DNA of 64,000 bases from Undaria pinnatifida (GCA_012845835.1 JABAKD010000002.1:24718518-24782517), one strand, 5' to 3'; positions 47,201-59,208 are shown, counted from the stretch's first letter. Notes: generated by a model not told the origin, from the letters alone. Program-made: numbers and translations.

Positions 47201-50200
47201 TTTGGACCATGTCAGAAGCGAGGTCACGTTGAACCGAAATACAACTCGACACGTTTCCGGTGTGTCCGCTCCCGGAACTGCAGCACACATCACTCCAGCC
47301 GACGAGATGCCAGAATTGTTGATGCTTTATCTATAGAAGCTGCAGGTCTCTCGAACGTCGCTCAGGTATATGTAATGGTATGGCCCTTGGAGACTAGCAA
47401 AACTATGGGATCTAGGACACGGAAATGGTAAAAAAGGGTTTCACATGCATGTGAAGGCATGTACATGTAGGAAAAGGGGGATGGTGCAATTGCTTCACGG
47501 ATAAAACTAAGCGCTAAAGAGCGCCCTTGTCTTACAATATTTTACTCGTGTAACAAGTTTTAGGCTTTGAAAATTGGCATTTACTAACAAGGAACGTCCC
47601 GAGCCGCCACACGTCGAAACAGCGACTCAATGGTTTCTGCCTACCGACGAACCAACCAATAAGCAGGACTGGTTGGCAAAAAACCTCCTGCTAGTTGTTG
47701 ATTTTCCTGGTCGAGGCTGGCATTCCGGCCGGCCGGAATATATGTTTAAAACGTCACCCAAATAAAAACTTACTATGCGGGGTGGAGTTAGGGGTGCGTC
47801 GGGGTTCAGGGTAGCCTGGGCGGACGTGCAAGATTTGCCGCCATCGACTGGGAATAAGTTTTTCGCCAGTCCGTCCTGCGTATCGGGGGATTGCTCACAC
47901 AGCATATCCATGGCGGTGTTCGGCTTCGGAGTATTCGGGCGACGCTGTTGCGGCTTGTGGGCAAACCGTCTGCCATCCGCAACCTCAGGTGCTCGTCAAA
48001 TAGGGGTGTCTCGTGTTTCGCCGTTCCTCCGTTTTTCCTTTCGCCAAGCACCAACCTCGAGCCACACAGCTCTAACCTACGGGCTATGACAGAAGAAAAA
48101 AAAAAAAGCGATAATAAATCACCTGACCTGTGGTTGGCATTTAATCTCTCTTGCCACAAAATGATGTACGCAGGACAGGTCCACGTTGGCATGCGTTTTT
48201 TCTTTTAACAGCAAAATACAAGACACAAAGATCCCCTCTCCACGCCAAAAACCAAGGGTGAGCCTGTTTTGAAACTTAGCAGAAAAAACAGCCGGTCGGT
48301 CGGTCGGTCGGTAAAGTCAAACTTCTCGATTGTTTGGTCGCTAACTCTTGGGCCCAAAAGCGTTACGAAAAAACACATATCGTACGAACAGTTCCTAATC
48401 ATCATGTTGATATAACGGTACCATAATAATGCCGCCATTCTGTCGTTGAAATTGTCCGTGCACTTACTGGTATCATAACCTGTAGCAGTATAATGGTTGT
48501 CGAGGTCAAAAAGTTATCGGATTGAGCAGTATGATGGTTGTCGAGGTTAGAGGTGATCGGGATATAAAGGTTTTCGGGTTAAAGGTTATCGGGTTATTTT
48601 ATCGGGTTGTCATTTCTTGCTTTCTACGCCCGAGAAAAAGGCCGGGGCCGCGCCGAGCACTACAGAGCCTTGAGTCGAATGACGTTCCTTTCCGAGCGAA
48701 AAAGTGTCCCATTAAATCGGCGATTACAGCGTCATGCCAAGCAACCCGGGCAGTCGAGGACGGGTACTACTGTATCCATACATGGAGTACCCGTACCTGA
48801 ACGCATTTAATTTTCATAAAAAAACACACGCTGCAACAGCTGTGAGATTGAAGATTTCGCCGATACCCATATTTACAAGCTGTGTGTGCAAAAAACGTCC
48901 GCGCTGACTAAAAGGTATACCAGGTACCAGGTCCAATACGATACTTCTTGATTGCCGCGCACATACCATAGAGGAAGGACGACATGCCATTTGCTTCGCT
49001 GGGTCCTATAGGGGTTAATGTTTATATCATATGATATCATATCCTATGATATGATAAGATATGATACGATATGATATGATATGATATGATATCACATCAT
49101 ATATACCATCCTTGATGGGGACACACAACCCGTAATACGCGCGATCGGAGTGTCACACACAGCTTGCAAAGATGAGTTTCGACATAATATTACCAGGCGG
49201 GTGATATAAAGGGGTGTCTTCTTGCTGCAACCGTCAGATTCGTCCCCTTCAAGGGTTTATAGTTTCCGCGCACATATTGAAATGCTCGCTCCCCCACCCC
49301 CGCCCCTTCCCGATCCCTCTTGTTTAAACGCACCACCTGAAATCAAAATCTGCCAGAGTAGTAAACACTACCAGCCAGCTGATATCATCTCATTATCCAT
49401 CTAGCCATCCATGCCGTAGCTCCAACTCATCTCCCCCCCCCCCCCCTTTGTTCCCCGCCCAGTTCGTTCAAACGCCCCACTTACAATCGAAATCGGCCAG
49501 AGTAATAAACACTAATAAGCCATTGATATCACGTCATTATCTTTCTAGCCATCCATGACGTAGCTTTCATTCATCCCCCCTCCCCCCCTCCAACGCCCCC
49601 TCCTTCCCCACACCCCGCACGATCGCCTAGACCCAGCACCGCGCGTATAGTAGGCCCCTACATATATGATTCATACGCGCGATCGGAGGATCACACACAA
49701 TGTTGCGAACATCAGTGTCGACCAAATCCTTGATTTTAATATTATATGTGACCTAAACCTCTTGAAAACCCTCCCCCCCCCCCCCCCCCCCCCCCGCCTG
49801 TTTTTTTTTTCTCCCTCGCTTTCTCTTGCATAAACGCCCTACCTACTATCGAAATCCGCCAGAGTAATAAACACTTCCACGCCCTGGATATCGCCTCGTT
49901 ATTGTTTCAGAGCCGTCCATACCGCTGCTGCAATTCCCACCCACCCCCGTCCCCAACGCCCCCTCCTTCACCCACCACCCGCACCATCGCCTAGACCTAG
50001 CACCACGCGTATAGCAAACCCCTACATCTATGCGACCTAAAGCCCTCACCCCTCGCCCCCCCCCCCCCCCCCCGCCACATTCCTCCCCCTCCCCCACAAG
50101 AAATATTTATAGTTTCCACGCACAAATAGACCTGCCCCACCCGTCCCCTCCCCCCCCTCCCCCCCTCCCGCCCCCCTTTTGATCAAAATTAGGCCCCCAC

Positions 50201-53200
50201 GTCCTTCAAAACTCCGCCCTCCCCTCACCGGTTATTCGACTTACAGTATTCACTTGATACACTGATGCATTTCCTTCCACAGCTGTCTGATTTTGTCCCC
50301 CTCAGAAACGGGTTTTATAGTTTCCGCGCACAGACTGCCTAACATCACCCTGTTGACCCTGACAGCTACACTGTAGTTGCAAGGGGGGTCGCCGACCTAT
50401 ATCCTCAATGAGGACACACAACCCGTAATACGCGCGATCGGAGTATCACACACAGCTTGCAAAGATGAGTTTCGACAAAATATTCGATCTCACAGCTGGA
50501 GTGTATTTTAATTTTTATAAATAATCTTCGATCTTACAGCTAGAGTGTATTTTCATTTTTTATAATTTTTTATAATATACCACAAATCGATGTGAGTCGA
50601 CGAGGGAAGAAATAGCTGGAATTTTCTCGATAAAAAGGCACGTACCGTATGGGGAGAGGAGAGAACCTGCTGCATGACCCCGGACCTGAATTACGTCTAG
50701 GGAGGAAGAAGGAGAAAGGAAAAACTGCGAATACAATAAACACCATAAGCAAAAACTAAACTAAACTAAACTAGATGCCATGCATGTCGCGCCGCAAGTC
50801 TCCAAAAAGGGGGGGGGGGAGGGGAGACAGGAAAAAAGGGAGAGTTTTCCGATTCGTCGCATCGTTGTTACCCCTGGGTGTGTTATTCGGTGCTTCCGCA
50901 TGCACTGCAGGACACCTAATAGAAAACAGGGCACTAAAAAAGGCAGGCTGCAATTTACAGGAAAACAAGAAACTCAGGAGCCGCTGGACTGAAGTTAGCG
51001 TAGAACGCGGCCTCTCTCCCAAACAAGAAACCCAGCCTACTACTACTGCTGTGCAGGCTGGGTAACAATTTATGGATTTTTCTCGAAGTGTCCTGTACTA
51101 ATGCTGTGCCAGGTATTCAAAAAAAAAAAAATCTAAACACGTAAGCTGTGAGTTCGGAAAAAAATAGGGTCTCGATACTCATCTTTGCAAGTTGCGTGGA
51201 ACACCGGCCGCTCGTTTGTCCTACGGATGTTGTGAGGGTGAACGTCAACAGCAAATTGTAATAATGTTCAGCTACTATCACTACTAATAATATTATGATA
51301 GTTTACCGATCATACTTCATCCCAAGGTAGCAAGTTGTTAGGCTTCCTCAGTGTTGACAGCAATACCAGGTGCAGGGTGTTCCTTCGGCTTGTCGACAGC
51401 GGGCGACACGGCTCGAGCGTTTGTGATCTTCAGAAACGGTGATCGGCCATTTGTCACTTGATTTAGTGATTCCACGTTTCTTGCCTTGCCTGGTGGAAGG
51501 AAAGCTATTGCACTACTATTGCGCAATTAATAACTCTGCTGCTGGTTGATGCTTGATGCTACACGGGTACAGCAGTTACATGACGCGAATATGCATTATC
51601 AGTGCTGATCAAAAACCAGATCTATCTTCGTGCGCTGCCCGCGTCTTACGCCACTGTAACAGCAACGACACGTGGCTGTACGAATAGGCGTGTTGTCACA
51701 GGCGAAAGGGGCACAAGAAGCAACTGCTGCGCCACCTGCAGCAGCAGCAGCAGTAAGAACGAACAACCGTGCGTATAAAACACGTGTCGGCAGTTGGTGT
51801 TGTATGTACTCGGCTTCGAGCGATGCTGCTATTAATACGTCGTAGTGCTAATAATAAGGCTGATTTTTTGTTATTCATATCTGTCAGGCAGGGTGATACT
51901 TAACCTTCCGGGTCGTGGTGCGCAAAGGCTCGGTGCGTCCTCCTTCCAGGGGCCCCAGGAGCCCCCGCGGAGGGCCGCCGGAGATCTCCCGGAGGGTCGC
52001 CCGAGGGTCGCCCGAGGGCCCCCGGAGGGCTACCGGAGGCAAAAAAAAGGACATTGTATGAGTAAATGACGCGTAAGTTATACTCAAAATGTGTGTCTTT
52101 ACACGCTCTTTTCGCCCCCTCGAAGCAGGCGGGCATCAGTCTTTTTCCTGACGTACAGAAACAGCAGTATTACCATACTGATACGAAGTGAAAGAAAATG
52201 AGTACGAAGGCAAAAAAACAAAAAGGAAAACGGAAACGAATTAGCTCAGGGCGAGCATCGCCCAAACAACCAAGCTTCCTCATCCATTTGAAACACCCAC
52301 GACATAAACACAGGTAGTGATATCAGAGGACGTTCGGCGTTGGGACAGTGTCCCGACGTCAGAGTCAGACCAAGACTGACAGGCTGTGTGCGATGCTCCA
52401 CAGCAGCAGCACCAGCAATCCGTTATACCCCCGAGCATCTATTAATACCTATAATACCCTAAGTTTGAGCCTGTGTTGTACCTACCTGAAAGAATAACGA
52501 CTGTTTCGAGTCACGAGTCGGCTTGTCGAGTGTCCGGCTCCGAGTGTCGGAGCATACAGGTATACATCAATATCTATTTTAGAAAAAAAAATGAAACATG
52601 CGGAAAGGAGGCACCTTGAAGATGGCGCCTCCAGCGAAGAAGGCGTTATGTGTATTATTACATCATGCAATTCAATTTTACAAAAGCCCCTGCGTCGGAG
52701 AACAACCTAAACCCACTTTTAGCCGATGGCGAAACGGACCCAAAGAAAAAAATCCCCTACTACTCGTACGGCGAAATGACCGAAAAATATTTCTTCGCGT
52801 ACGGCGAAATCGGACCCATTTTCTTTTTGTTGCTTATCATACGGCAGAAGCGGGGCGGCACAAACAAACGGAGGTGCGGCAAGCCGCACATTGACGCCGG
52901 CATGTGGAGGGCATATAGTGCGCTAAGCGGAATTCTCGCGGAAAGGTGCGCCAGCGGACCGCCGCACGCCCCAAGTATATCCCTGCTGCCAGGTACGTGC
53001 TATGTTTTATCTACGTTTCAAAATGTCGTTTGCACAACGAACCAACGACATCCAGCTTACGCACAACCACATCAGGATAGTGCTGTGAAATAAATCAGCA
53101 TTTTCCGTGATGGGCTAGGGCTATTTCTAGCGTCGGAGCAGCAGCGGAAGAAGCAGCAACAGGAGAAACTAAACAGAGCAGAGCAGCACCGCAGCCGCAA

Positions 53201-56200
53201 TTCCATCAATGAAAAGGGAAGATCAACATGAAACATGAAACGCGGCTGCTGTGGTTGTAACGCCGTGCACCGGCGTAGACCACCACAGACCGCCGTACAC
53301 CGCCGTACACCGCCGTACACCGCCGTGCTTCATGTTCGTACCTCTGGTACAGCAACAATATTGCGGCCACATATCCGCCATTCTTGGGACAAATCTCCGA
53401 CAGATCAAACGTGTTGCCTGTGGGTCAACGATATCTCTTGCCTATGAAGTGCACTACCGACCAGGGCGTAAAATAGGCGTCTGGCTCGTGGTGCGGCCCT
53501 CCGTAGGGGGGAGAACCCCCGGAGGGCCGCCGGAGGCCGTTTTTTTACCATCTATGCGTCAGTATACTCAAATGTTCGTACAAGACGAAATCAACACGAA
53601 AAAAGCCAAAATCAAAATCGCCTGCGGCGAAACAGAAACAGACCCGTTTCTTTTTTCCGTCTGCGGCGAAACAGAAAACAGACCCCCCCCAAAAAAACGC
53701 CTGTGGCGAAAACGACCCGCACAAAAACGGTGAAAAAAGGTGCGTCACGTGGTTAAAAAAAGGCGGGATTTTCGACACAAAGGTGCGCCAGCGCAACATT
53801 TTACCACTTATTTTACATCCTGCTGTCGGCCGTCTCATAACTGATGAGAAAGAACCCCACAAGCAACTTGACCTGTCTTGATAAGAAATTCGACAGCAAA
53901 TAAAAAAAACTGTTGGGTTTTCGAGTTCGTTTCTTGAAACTCGCCCACTTCGCAACAGGGATCTCCGGGGCTCTCCCCTCGCAACGCACGTCTACTCACT
54001 GAGCTAAATACCAGCCGGTCGCCCCGGTGGCGTATCAGGTTATCCTCGAGCCTGGTATAGGCCAGTTTCGTGAGTTCGAGCCCCGCCGAGTGCATACTTG
54101 TATAAATTCGTTTAGACTTTTTCTTGTGCACAAGTTGACTTGCGGAAAGCGCGAGAGCGTGAGTTAGCAACACTCGATGAAAAATCGACGAGCAGTGGGA
54201 TTGCTGAACCCTATGCGCGATAAAAATTGAAGGCAAGAACCGGGGGGGAGAAGGGACGACACCTGTGTCCACGGCTTGTCCAGAAGCCGGAAAGTAGAGT
54301 GTGAGTAAAAAAAAAAATATATATATACTGAGTCTTGTTGGGTAGTGCTATAGAACTACTTGAAAAAAAATATATATATATAGAACTACTTACAAATATT
54401 GATTTCCTGAGAGGCCCTGAGAGGCTTGCATTTTTTTCGCTTTCCACACGAATTTTAAGACATTCTCCTCTCCGGACGGCTGAGCGGGCTCGGATGCCTG
54501 AAACAACGCTTCTCAGCGCTATTATCTTTGTTTTTCAAAATTCAAGTTTAAAAAAACGTTTTTCGGGGAAGTTGAAATTTTTGCTTCCCCCATGTTTGAA
54601 ACTCCTGTTTCTTGGAATACCACATACACCTGGACACCGCCTCCTTTCGTTACTTGCGGAACGGTCCAGCTTTTCTTTGATAAAAGCTTCCATCATACCA
54701 GAGGTCCAGCCTGATATCATCAGCTTGGCCCATCACATCATCAGCTCAGCTCCGCCCGGCAGCGCCCAGCAGCGCTAGCTCAGCAGCGTAGCACCGTGCA
54801 GTGCCGCTCCCTGGCGTGCCTTGGCGTGGCGTGCCCTGGCGTGCGATGCGATGCTGTGCGGTGTTGTGCGGTGCTGTGCCGTGGTGAGTGCTTTGCTGTA
54901 CTTACTCTCATTTTTTGTTGAATCACAATAAAAATGCACCCCCACAGCTACATATAGCTCACAGCAGCGGAGCGCCGTGCGGTGCCTTTCCCTGCGGTGA
55001 TGTTTCATGCTGCGCTATGCTTTTTTCGAACATACAGCAGTACCACGTATATGATGCGAAATACCAGGTACAAGGTACCGGTATGTACGTGTTTTTGTAC
55101 TCGTCTTGTCAGATTTCTTCAAAGTTGATTGCCCTCTCTCGGTCCCTACTTGTATGGGGTTTTTTTTCAGTTTTTCCCCTCCGCAAATTACAACCGCACT
55201 CCCGATCAGAATGTGACATCGCCAACAAGCATACAGCACAGCAGTGCACAGAACAGGGCAACTATTAATAGCTCTGCAAAAGCAACTCTTGGCATTATCA
55301 ATTCGCTGGTCGCATCAACTCATGGGCCTCTTCTTTCTGCACCCTTCACGTACATATTTTGGTTGCATTCTTCCTTGCTCGAGCGAACCGGGCGGCGTCA
55401 GCCGCGCGCGGGGCGGAGCACTTGCGTTGTCTTCACACTAAACCGTTATTTCCACCCAACGACATGTACACCCAGAGTCGGGCCGCCAGAGTCCGTGCTG
55501 ATCCATCCTAAAGATGCATATTCTGTGGTCACAGACTGTGTGTGTGTGTGTGTTCTTCACATTAAACCGTTCTTCTACTCGTCGACATCCAGCACACCCA
55601 GTGTCCGTACTGATTACTGTGAAACAGAGTGAACCAAACAGTCGCAATCCATCAAGGTAGGGCAAGTTAAGTACTAGCGTGCCGGGTACGAAAACACAAC
55701 AAAGCAAGCCAGATCATAAAGAAGAAAAAAAGAAAAAAGGAAGAAAAAAAAAAAAGAAAAACAAACGACCGGTGTTCTGAAGAATGTGATGCAAGATCGG
55801 AAAGGAAAGGAAAGGCTGCTATTGCCATAGGAACACCATACGTGCTGAAGGATAATATCCGGCGGAAGGCCATCTCCCATGGCCAGGGGTTTCGTTAGTG
55901 GGTGAGCTTGCGCAAGTCCCACACTACCCGGAAAGATGACATTCCGGGTGGCTATCTCCACCGAAACTGACCCTCAGGGGACAGGCCGGGTCGACATACA
56001 CACGCATCCGTATACAACGGCAGCTTGCGCTGCCGGGGTTGTAACGAAGACCACTGATAGGGACAGCTTACGCAATACCTACAATGGGACCCGAAGGGTG
56101 CGCCAGCTAGCGTTGGGCTGCGAAAGCAACTGAGTTGAATCGACACACGACGCGTATGGAAATACGGGGAAGTGTGGTGAGCTAAAGCTTTATTTTTCCC

Positions 56201-57958
56201 CATCCGCCGAAGGATAAAAAAAAAAAAAAAAGATAACAGATACCTGTTGCCCAGACGAAACAACACGAAGAAAACTGCTGTTGCACGGACAAAACAACAC
56301 GAAGAAGAGGAAGAAGATACCGGCATTAGGCCGGTAGGGCGGGAAATAAGGGAGCAAACAAAAATAAGGAAGAAAAAAAAAGGGACGACAGCAAGTGACC
56401 ACGCTGCTGTCGCTTTCGCGCTCCCCCTATTGAACTCAACGAAAACAAACGGAGCAGAAATTAACTACCGCTCGCTGTAGAGGGTTCAGTGCTACAATAA
56501 AAAAAAATAGGGGGCTAAACTATAGTAGTAGCACACGCTACACTAAATTAATCCGACTGGTACCTTGCCACACGACCTGCCACTTTGTTTCTGCATTCAT
56601 CTACAGCTGTATCAGTACGGCTGCTCCCCCACCCCGCCCCTCCGGTTTCCCTTGGTTGCTGCTCTTGGCGTCTTCTGCTGTGAGGCGTTGCCAGCTCCTG
56701 TATAGACTAACCAACGAAAGCTACGTAAACTACAGTAGTACAATAAGACGATCGCGATTTCTTATCTCAATGATCAGAGGGTCGGTGCTGCCACTACTAC
56801 TATTATTAATATCAATACTGCTATACAAAGTAGCCCGACGGCAAAAGGCAATATATGTGGCAGATTATCTACGACCTACGATAAGTGCCTTAGACTATAT
56901 TTGTAGGACACACCCAGTACTACGCGCGATCGGAGTATCACACACAGGTTGCGAAGATGAGTTTCGACAGACTCTTCGATCTCTCATCAGCTGGAGTGTA
57001 TTTTTATTTTTCTAATACTTGTGGGTCGCGAGGACTAACGCCCGAATGGGTAGGGTGGACCGCAACTGAACCAAGTCCGGCGGAAGGCTGTTCTCTCATG
57101 GCCGGGAGTTTTGTTAGTGGGTGAGCTTGCGCAAGTCCCACACTACCTGGAACGATGCCGTTTCGGGTGGCTATCTCCACCGCACCTGAGCCGGGTCGAC
57201 ATAGTCACGCAACCGTCTACAACGGCAGCTTGCGCTGCCGCAGTAGTAACGGGGACCGACGATAGGGACAGCTAGCGCTATCGCCATAGCGCGAACCGAA
57301 GGACACGCCAGCTAGCGCTGGATTGCGAATGCAATTGAGTTAAATCGTCACACGACGAGTAGGAAAATTCGTGGAGTGCGATGAGCTTTATGTTTTCATC
57401 CGGTGGAGGATATATTTTTATTTAAAAAAGTTGTGGGTTGGTGGGTTGTAGGGCTGTCCTTGTATGATAGATCAACCCTTTTACTGCTGTATTTACTCCG
57501 TACCAGGTAGAAGCTACGTTCATGTATGTGGGAGTATTGATTTGCTTTCTTGGTGCATATTGCATGAGAGTGGTGCTGCGGTTCCCCGGCAGCAGTATAC
57601 AGAGGGAACAGAACACCTATCGTAGATACGCGCAGCAGCACCGCAGCAGCACCGCAGCTACTAGCTCTTCCGTATTCGGGAGAGCTTCCGCCCCGCTCCT
57701 ACTATTGCACTGCTGTTGTTGCAGCAGTAGTCCCCGGGGTATGTGACAGTTCTCACTCACCCTTTGAGCGTGCATGTTCTCAACGCGTTCCTTGAGCTCC
57801 TCCATGTACTGCTTCTTTCTCGCCCTGGTGTTCCGAGCGTGCACCCGGTTGCGCTCGCGGTCATGCTTGGCTCGCTCCTCGGCCGTCATCTCCGCCTTGC
57901 GCTTGCCGTCATACGAGCACGGGTCCTCCCCCCCGCTGCTGTTGCCACCGGATATCAT
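41458..57958 (-). CDS. bZIP transcription factor (stramenopile type)
   Basis: Nuclear DNA-binding protein. The first recognised exon is 57958-57761 (possible ATG at 57,958; the frame is open upstream to about 58,015). It holds a basic region with the N-x7-R spacing (NRVHARNTR) followed by ARKKQYMEELKERVENMHAQ, the start of the zipper. Further exons are 46096-45969 ('RKKEDASREEQEQIGRWAST'), 45721-45587 ('FRLSLPITPYRAF', 'VMFGVEGMISDTVSLT'), 44607-44381 ('LKCYIGSGDLMFSADEG', 'FNMCTVDS'), 41987-41852 ('GMLRAGFTEDGKLDELEMMF', 'DGVAVHQQLQKAMG') and 41505-41458 ('CNPSELQARISGVGS', stop). Phases agree at every adjacent junction. The zipper continuation (phase 0 in, phase 1 out) should lie between 57,761 and 46,096 and was not found. 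The C-terminal half matches a conserved region I know from diatom bZIPs; its function is unknown. Confidence 0.88.
42232..42420 (-). repeat. C-tailed dispersed repeat, copy 3 (inverted)
   Basis: Read on the minus strand it matches copy 1 (CATGCGACTCGCCGAACACC, GACGTGCTCCGTCC-like and TAGGGATGCGTTGGTCTATGG). It is followed on that strand by a C-run (the G-run at 42,220 on the plus strand). It lies in a bZIP intron. Confidence 0.8.
44205..44325 (+). repeat. C-tailed dispersed repeat, copy 4
   Basis: Shorter copy: GATGTCTGCCAGGTCAGTG, ACGTGTTCCGTCC, GTAGGACGCGAGGGTC, then ATGAAACAAGTGCACCCCCC leading into a C-rich tract. The left edge also abuts a C-run. Confidence 0.7.
45010..45525. repeat. 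Pentanucleotide array: GGCAC(A), AGCCA, then GCAAA
   Basis: About 180 bp of GGCA.../AAGCC units pass into about 65 near-perfect GCAAA units (45,190-45,525). A 5-bp period without stops leaves long frames open on the minus strand (LLCFA, WLGLA peptides), continuous by chance with the real exon 45721-45587. It lies in the bZIP intron between the 45,587 and 44,607 exons. Confidence 0.95.
46805..46990. repeat. GGT/GAT trinucleotide tract
   Basis: (GGTGGTGAT)n-type repeat with an 18-bp higher-order period, decaying right into GTTGGT. It lies in the large bZIP intron. Confidence 0.9.
47655..47882. mobile_element. Small inverted-repeat element (MITE-like)
   Basis: The left end GCAGGACTGGTTGGCAAAAAAC is mirrored at the right (GTTTTTCGCCAGTCCGTCCTGC). 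An 18-bp perfect palindrome ATTCCGGCCGGCCGGAAT lies at 47722-47739. Too short to code for anything. Confidence 0.5.
49020..49100. repeat. ATATG(ATAT) pentanucleotide tract
   Basis: AT-rich repeat of TATGATATG units at the left border of the dispersed repeat block. Confidence 0.9.
49100..50575. repeat. Dispersed repeat block related to 17.05-19.45 kb
   Basis: Carries two copies of the foldback-arm sequence (GCGCGATCGGAGTNTCACAC; 49.14 and 50.44 kb). Between them are tandem ~300-bp subunits with GTAATAAACACT, CCATCCATGCCGTAGC-like and TAGCACCACGCGTATAGC blocks, each separated by C-runs (49.43, 49.77, 50.06 kb). It is the inverse of 18.4-19.45 kb. Confidence 0.8.
50590..50730 (+). repeat. Dispersed repeat shared with 59.65-59.79 kb
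   Basis: Shares GAGTCGACG, a 'GCACGTACCGTA...GGGGAGA' block, and ACGTCTAGGGNGGNAGAAGGA with 59655-59790. Both copies directly neighbour foldback-arm-related sequence. Confidence 0.7.
51930..53800. repeat. CCGGAGG clusters and GGCGAAA repeats, two blocks
   Basis: A GC-rich cluster of CGGAGGGCCGCCGGAG-type units occurs at 51,940-52,040 and again at 53,490-53,540. Near each is a short-period set of TNCGGCGAAA units (three at 52,720-52,815; three at 53,620-53,710). These are followed by AAGGTGCGCCAGCG (52,945; 53,780). The parallel order implies a duplicated composite element. Confidence 0.65.
54015..54328 (+). mobile_element. tRNA-derived SINE, copy 2 (full length)
   Basis: Best-preserved head: GGTGGCGTATCAGG (A box) and GAGTTCGAGCCCC (B box), then the family body, ending in poly-A and (AT)n. 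The plus-strand sequence just before it, read on the minus strand, also starts like a tRNA (TTTAGCTCAGTGAGTAGA at about 54,000). Confidence 0.88.
55855..56232 (+). repeat. ~370-bp dispersed repeat with poly-A end, copy 1
   Basis: Contains CCGGCGGAAGG, GTTAGTGGGTGAGCTTGCGC, GGGTGGCTATCTCCACCG, AACGGCAGCTTGCGCTGCCG (a perfect hairpin) and CGCCAGCTAGCG, and ends CCGCCGAAGGAT with 15 A. The second copy is at 57,070-57,420, and an inverted tail fragment is at 20,940-21,000. Confidence 0.85.
57070..57420 (+). repeat. ~370-bp dispersed repeat, copy 2
   Basis: Direct copy of 55855-56232 with all shared blocks in order, ending CCGGTGGAGGATATATTTTT. It is separated from copy 1 by foldback-arm sequence (56,880-57,020). 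Confidence 0.85.
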
Positions 57959-59079
57959 GCGCGTGTTCCGCACTGCTGCTGCTGCTGCTGCTGCTGGTGT
58001 GCGCCGTTTGAGCAAAATATGTCATTTAGCCCCGAGCTCAGTGGAGGTCTTGATATAAAGCCGGTTGCATAGTAGTGCATGCCTCCGTTATAATGCTAGT
58101 AAAATTGCTATGCATACCTGGAATACTGTACTGTATATTGTTGCCAGTGTCGGTACTCTACCCGATAGTACCGATGTCCTGTATACTGCCGGTATTGTTG
58201 GCGGATGCAAGGCACTACTCGTACTGACCACCACAAAACACTTGGAATTAGAGTACCAATACGAATTTTGGAACTTGGAAACAACTTGTGATTTTGGTTA
58301 GTGTATTTTCTTCAATCACAGGACGGATGATCTGCTACACGTGTGCATATTCTTAGCTTGGCCTACAGTTTCCCACCCACCTCAGTGCACCAATGTAGAG
58401 AGTCCTTGCGGGTGCGCCTGGCAGCAACTAGGCTAGGTCTCGATGTGTCTGAGCTGAGATGTGGTTGCAGTCTTCCTGCCTTGATAGGGTGTATCGGAAC
58501 TGCTAAAGTCGGTGGGTTTGTTTGACTCTCGCTGATTGGACAATTTCGTTCTTGGAATGGTTTTAGGCGTTGGACGGATTATTTTCCGCCAATCCGAGCA
58601 CGAACACGAGAAAAACATCTTGATCAACTCCTCCTCAACTTCTCAACGAAGATTTCAACGAAGATTTTCTTGCAGCATACTCGCTCTATGTATGTAGCCA
58701 GCACGCGTATCTTAGAGCTCGTGTCCTCGCACTCAGATGTCGGTGGATGTGTGTATTTCGGATGATATGCTCGGGGCACGTCGTGTGTGCGAGCGTGTTT
58801 GTGTCAAGCGCAAAAGCGGGCACCCGCGACCGCCCAGGAAGCTGCGAGTTCGCGCAGGCCGCTTTTCTTGTGTTCGAGCGGGTATCAATCGGAGTTGAGG
58901 GCTATGATAAGAGCACAAGGCACCCGAGAGAGGTTCGCGCAAACCGCCTGTAGGCCACCTGACGAGCTGAGAGTTCGTGCTGGCAGCTCGTTGTATATGT
59001 CAGCTGTCGATTTGGGAAAATAAAAGCGTCATAAGTCGTGAGACACTAAGAACTGAAGGGGGGGGTGGTCAGTCAGTCA

Positions 59080-59208
59080 GGCAGGCAGGTGGTCAGATTA
59101 TCAGGCAGGCAGGCACGCTAAACGCTAGGCAGGCAGGCAGGCAAGCAGGCAGGCAGACTATGATAGCAGGCAGGCAGGCAGGCAAACTATGATAGCAGGC
59201 AGGCAGGC

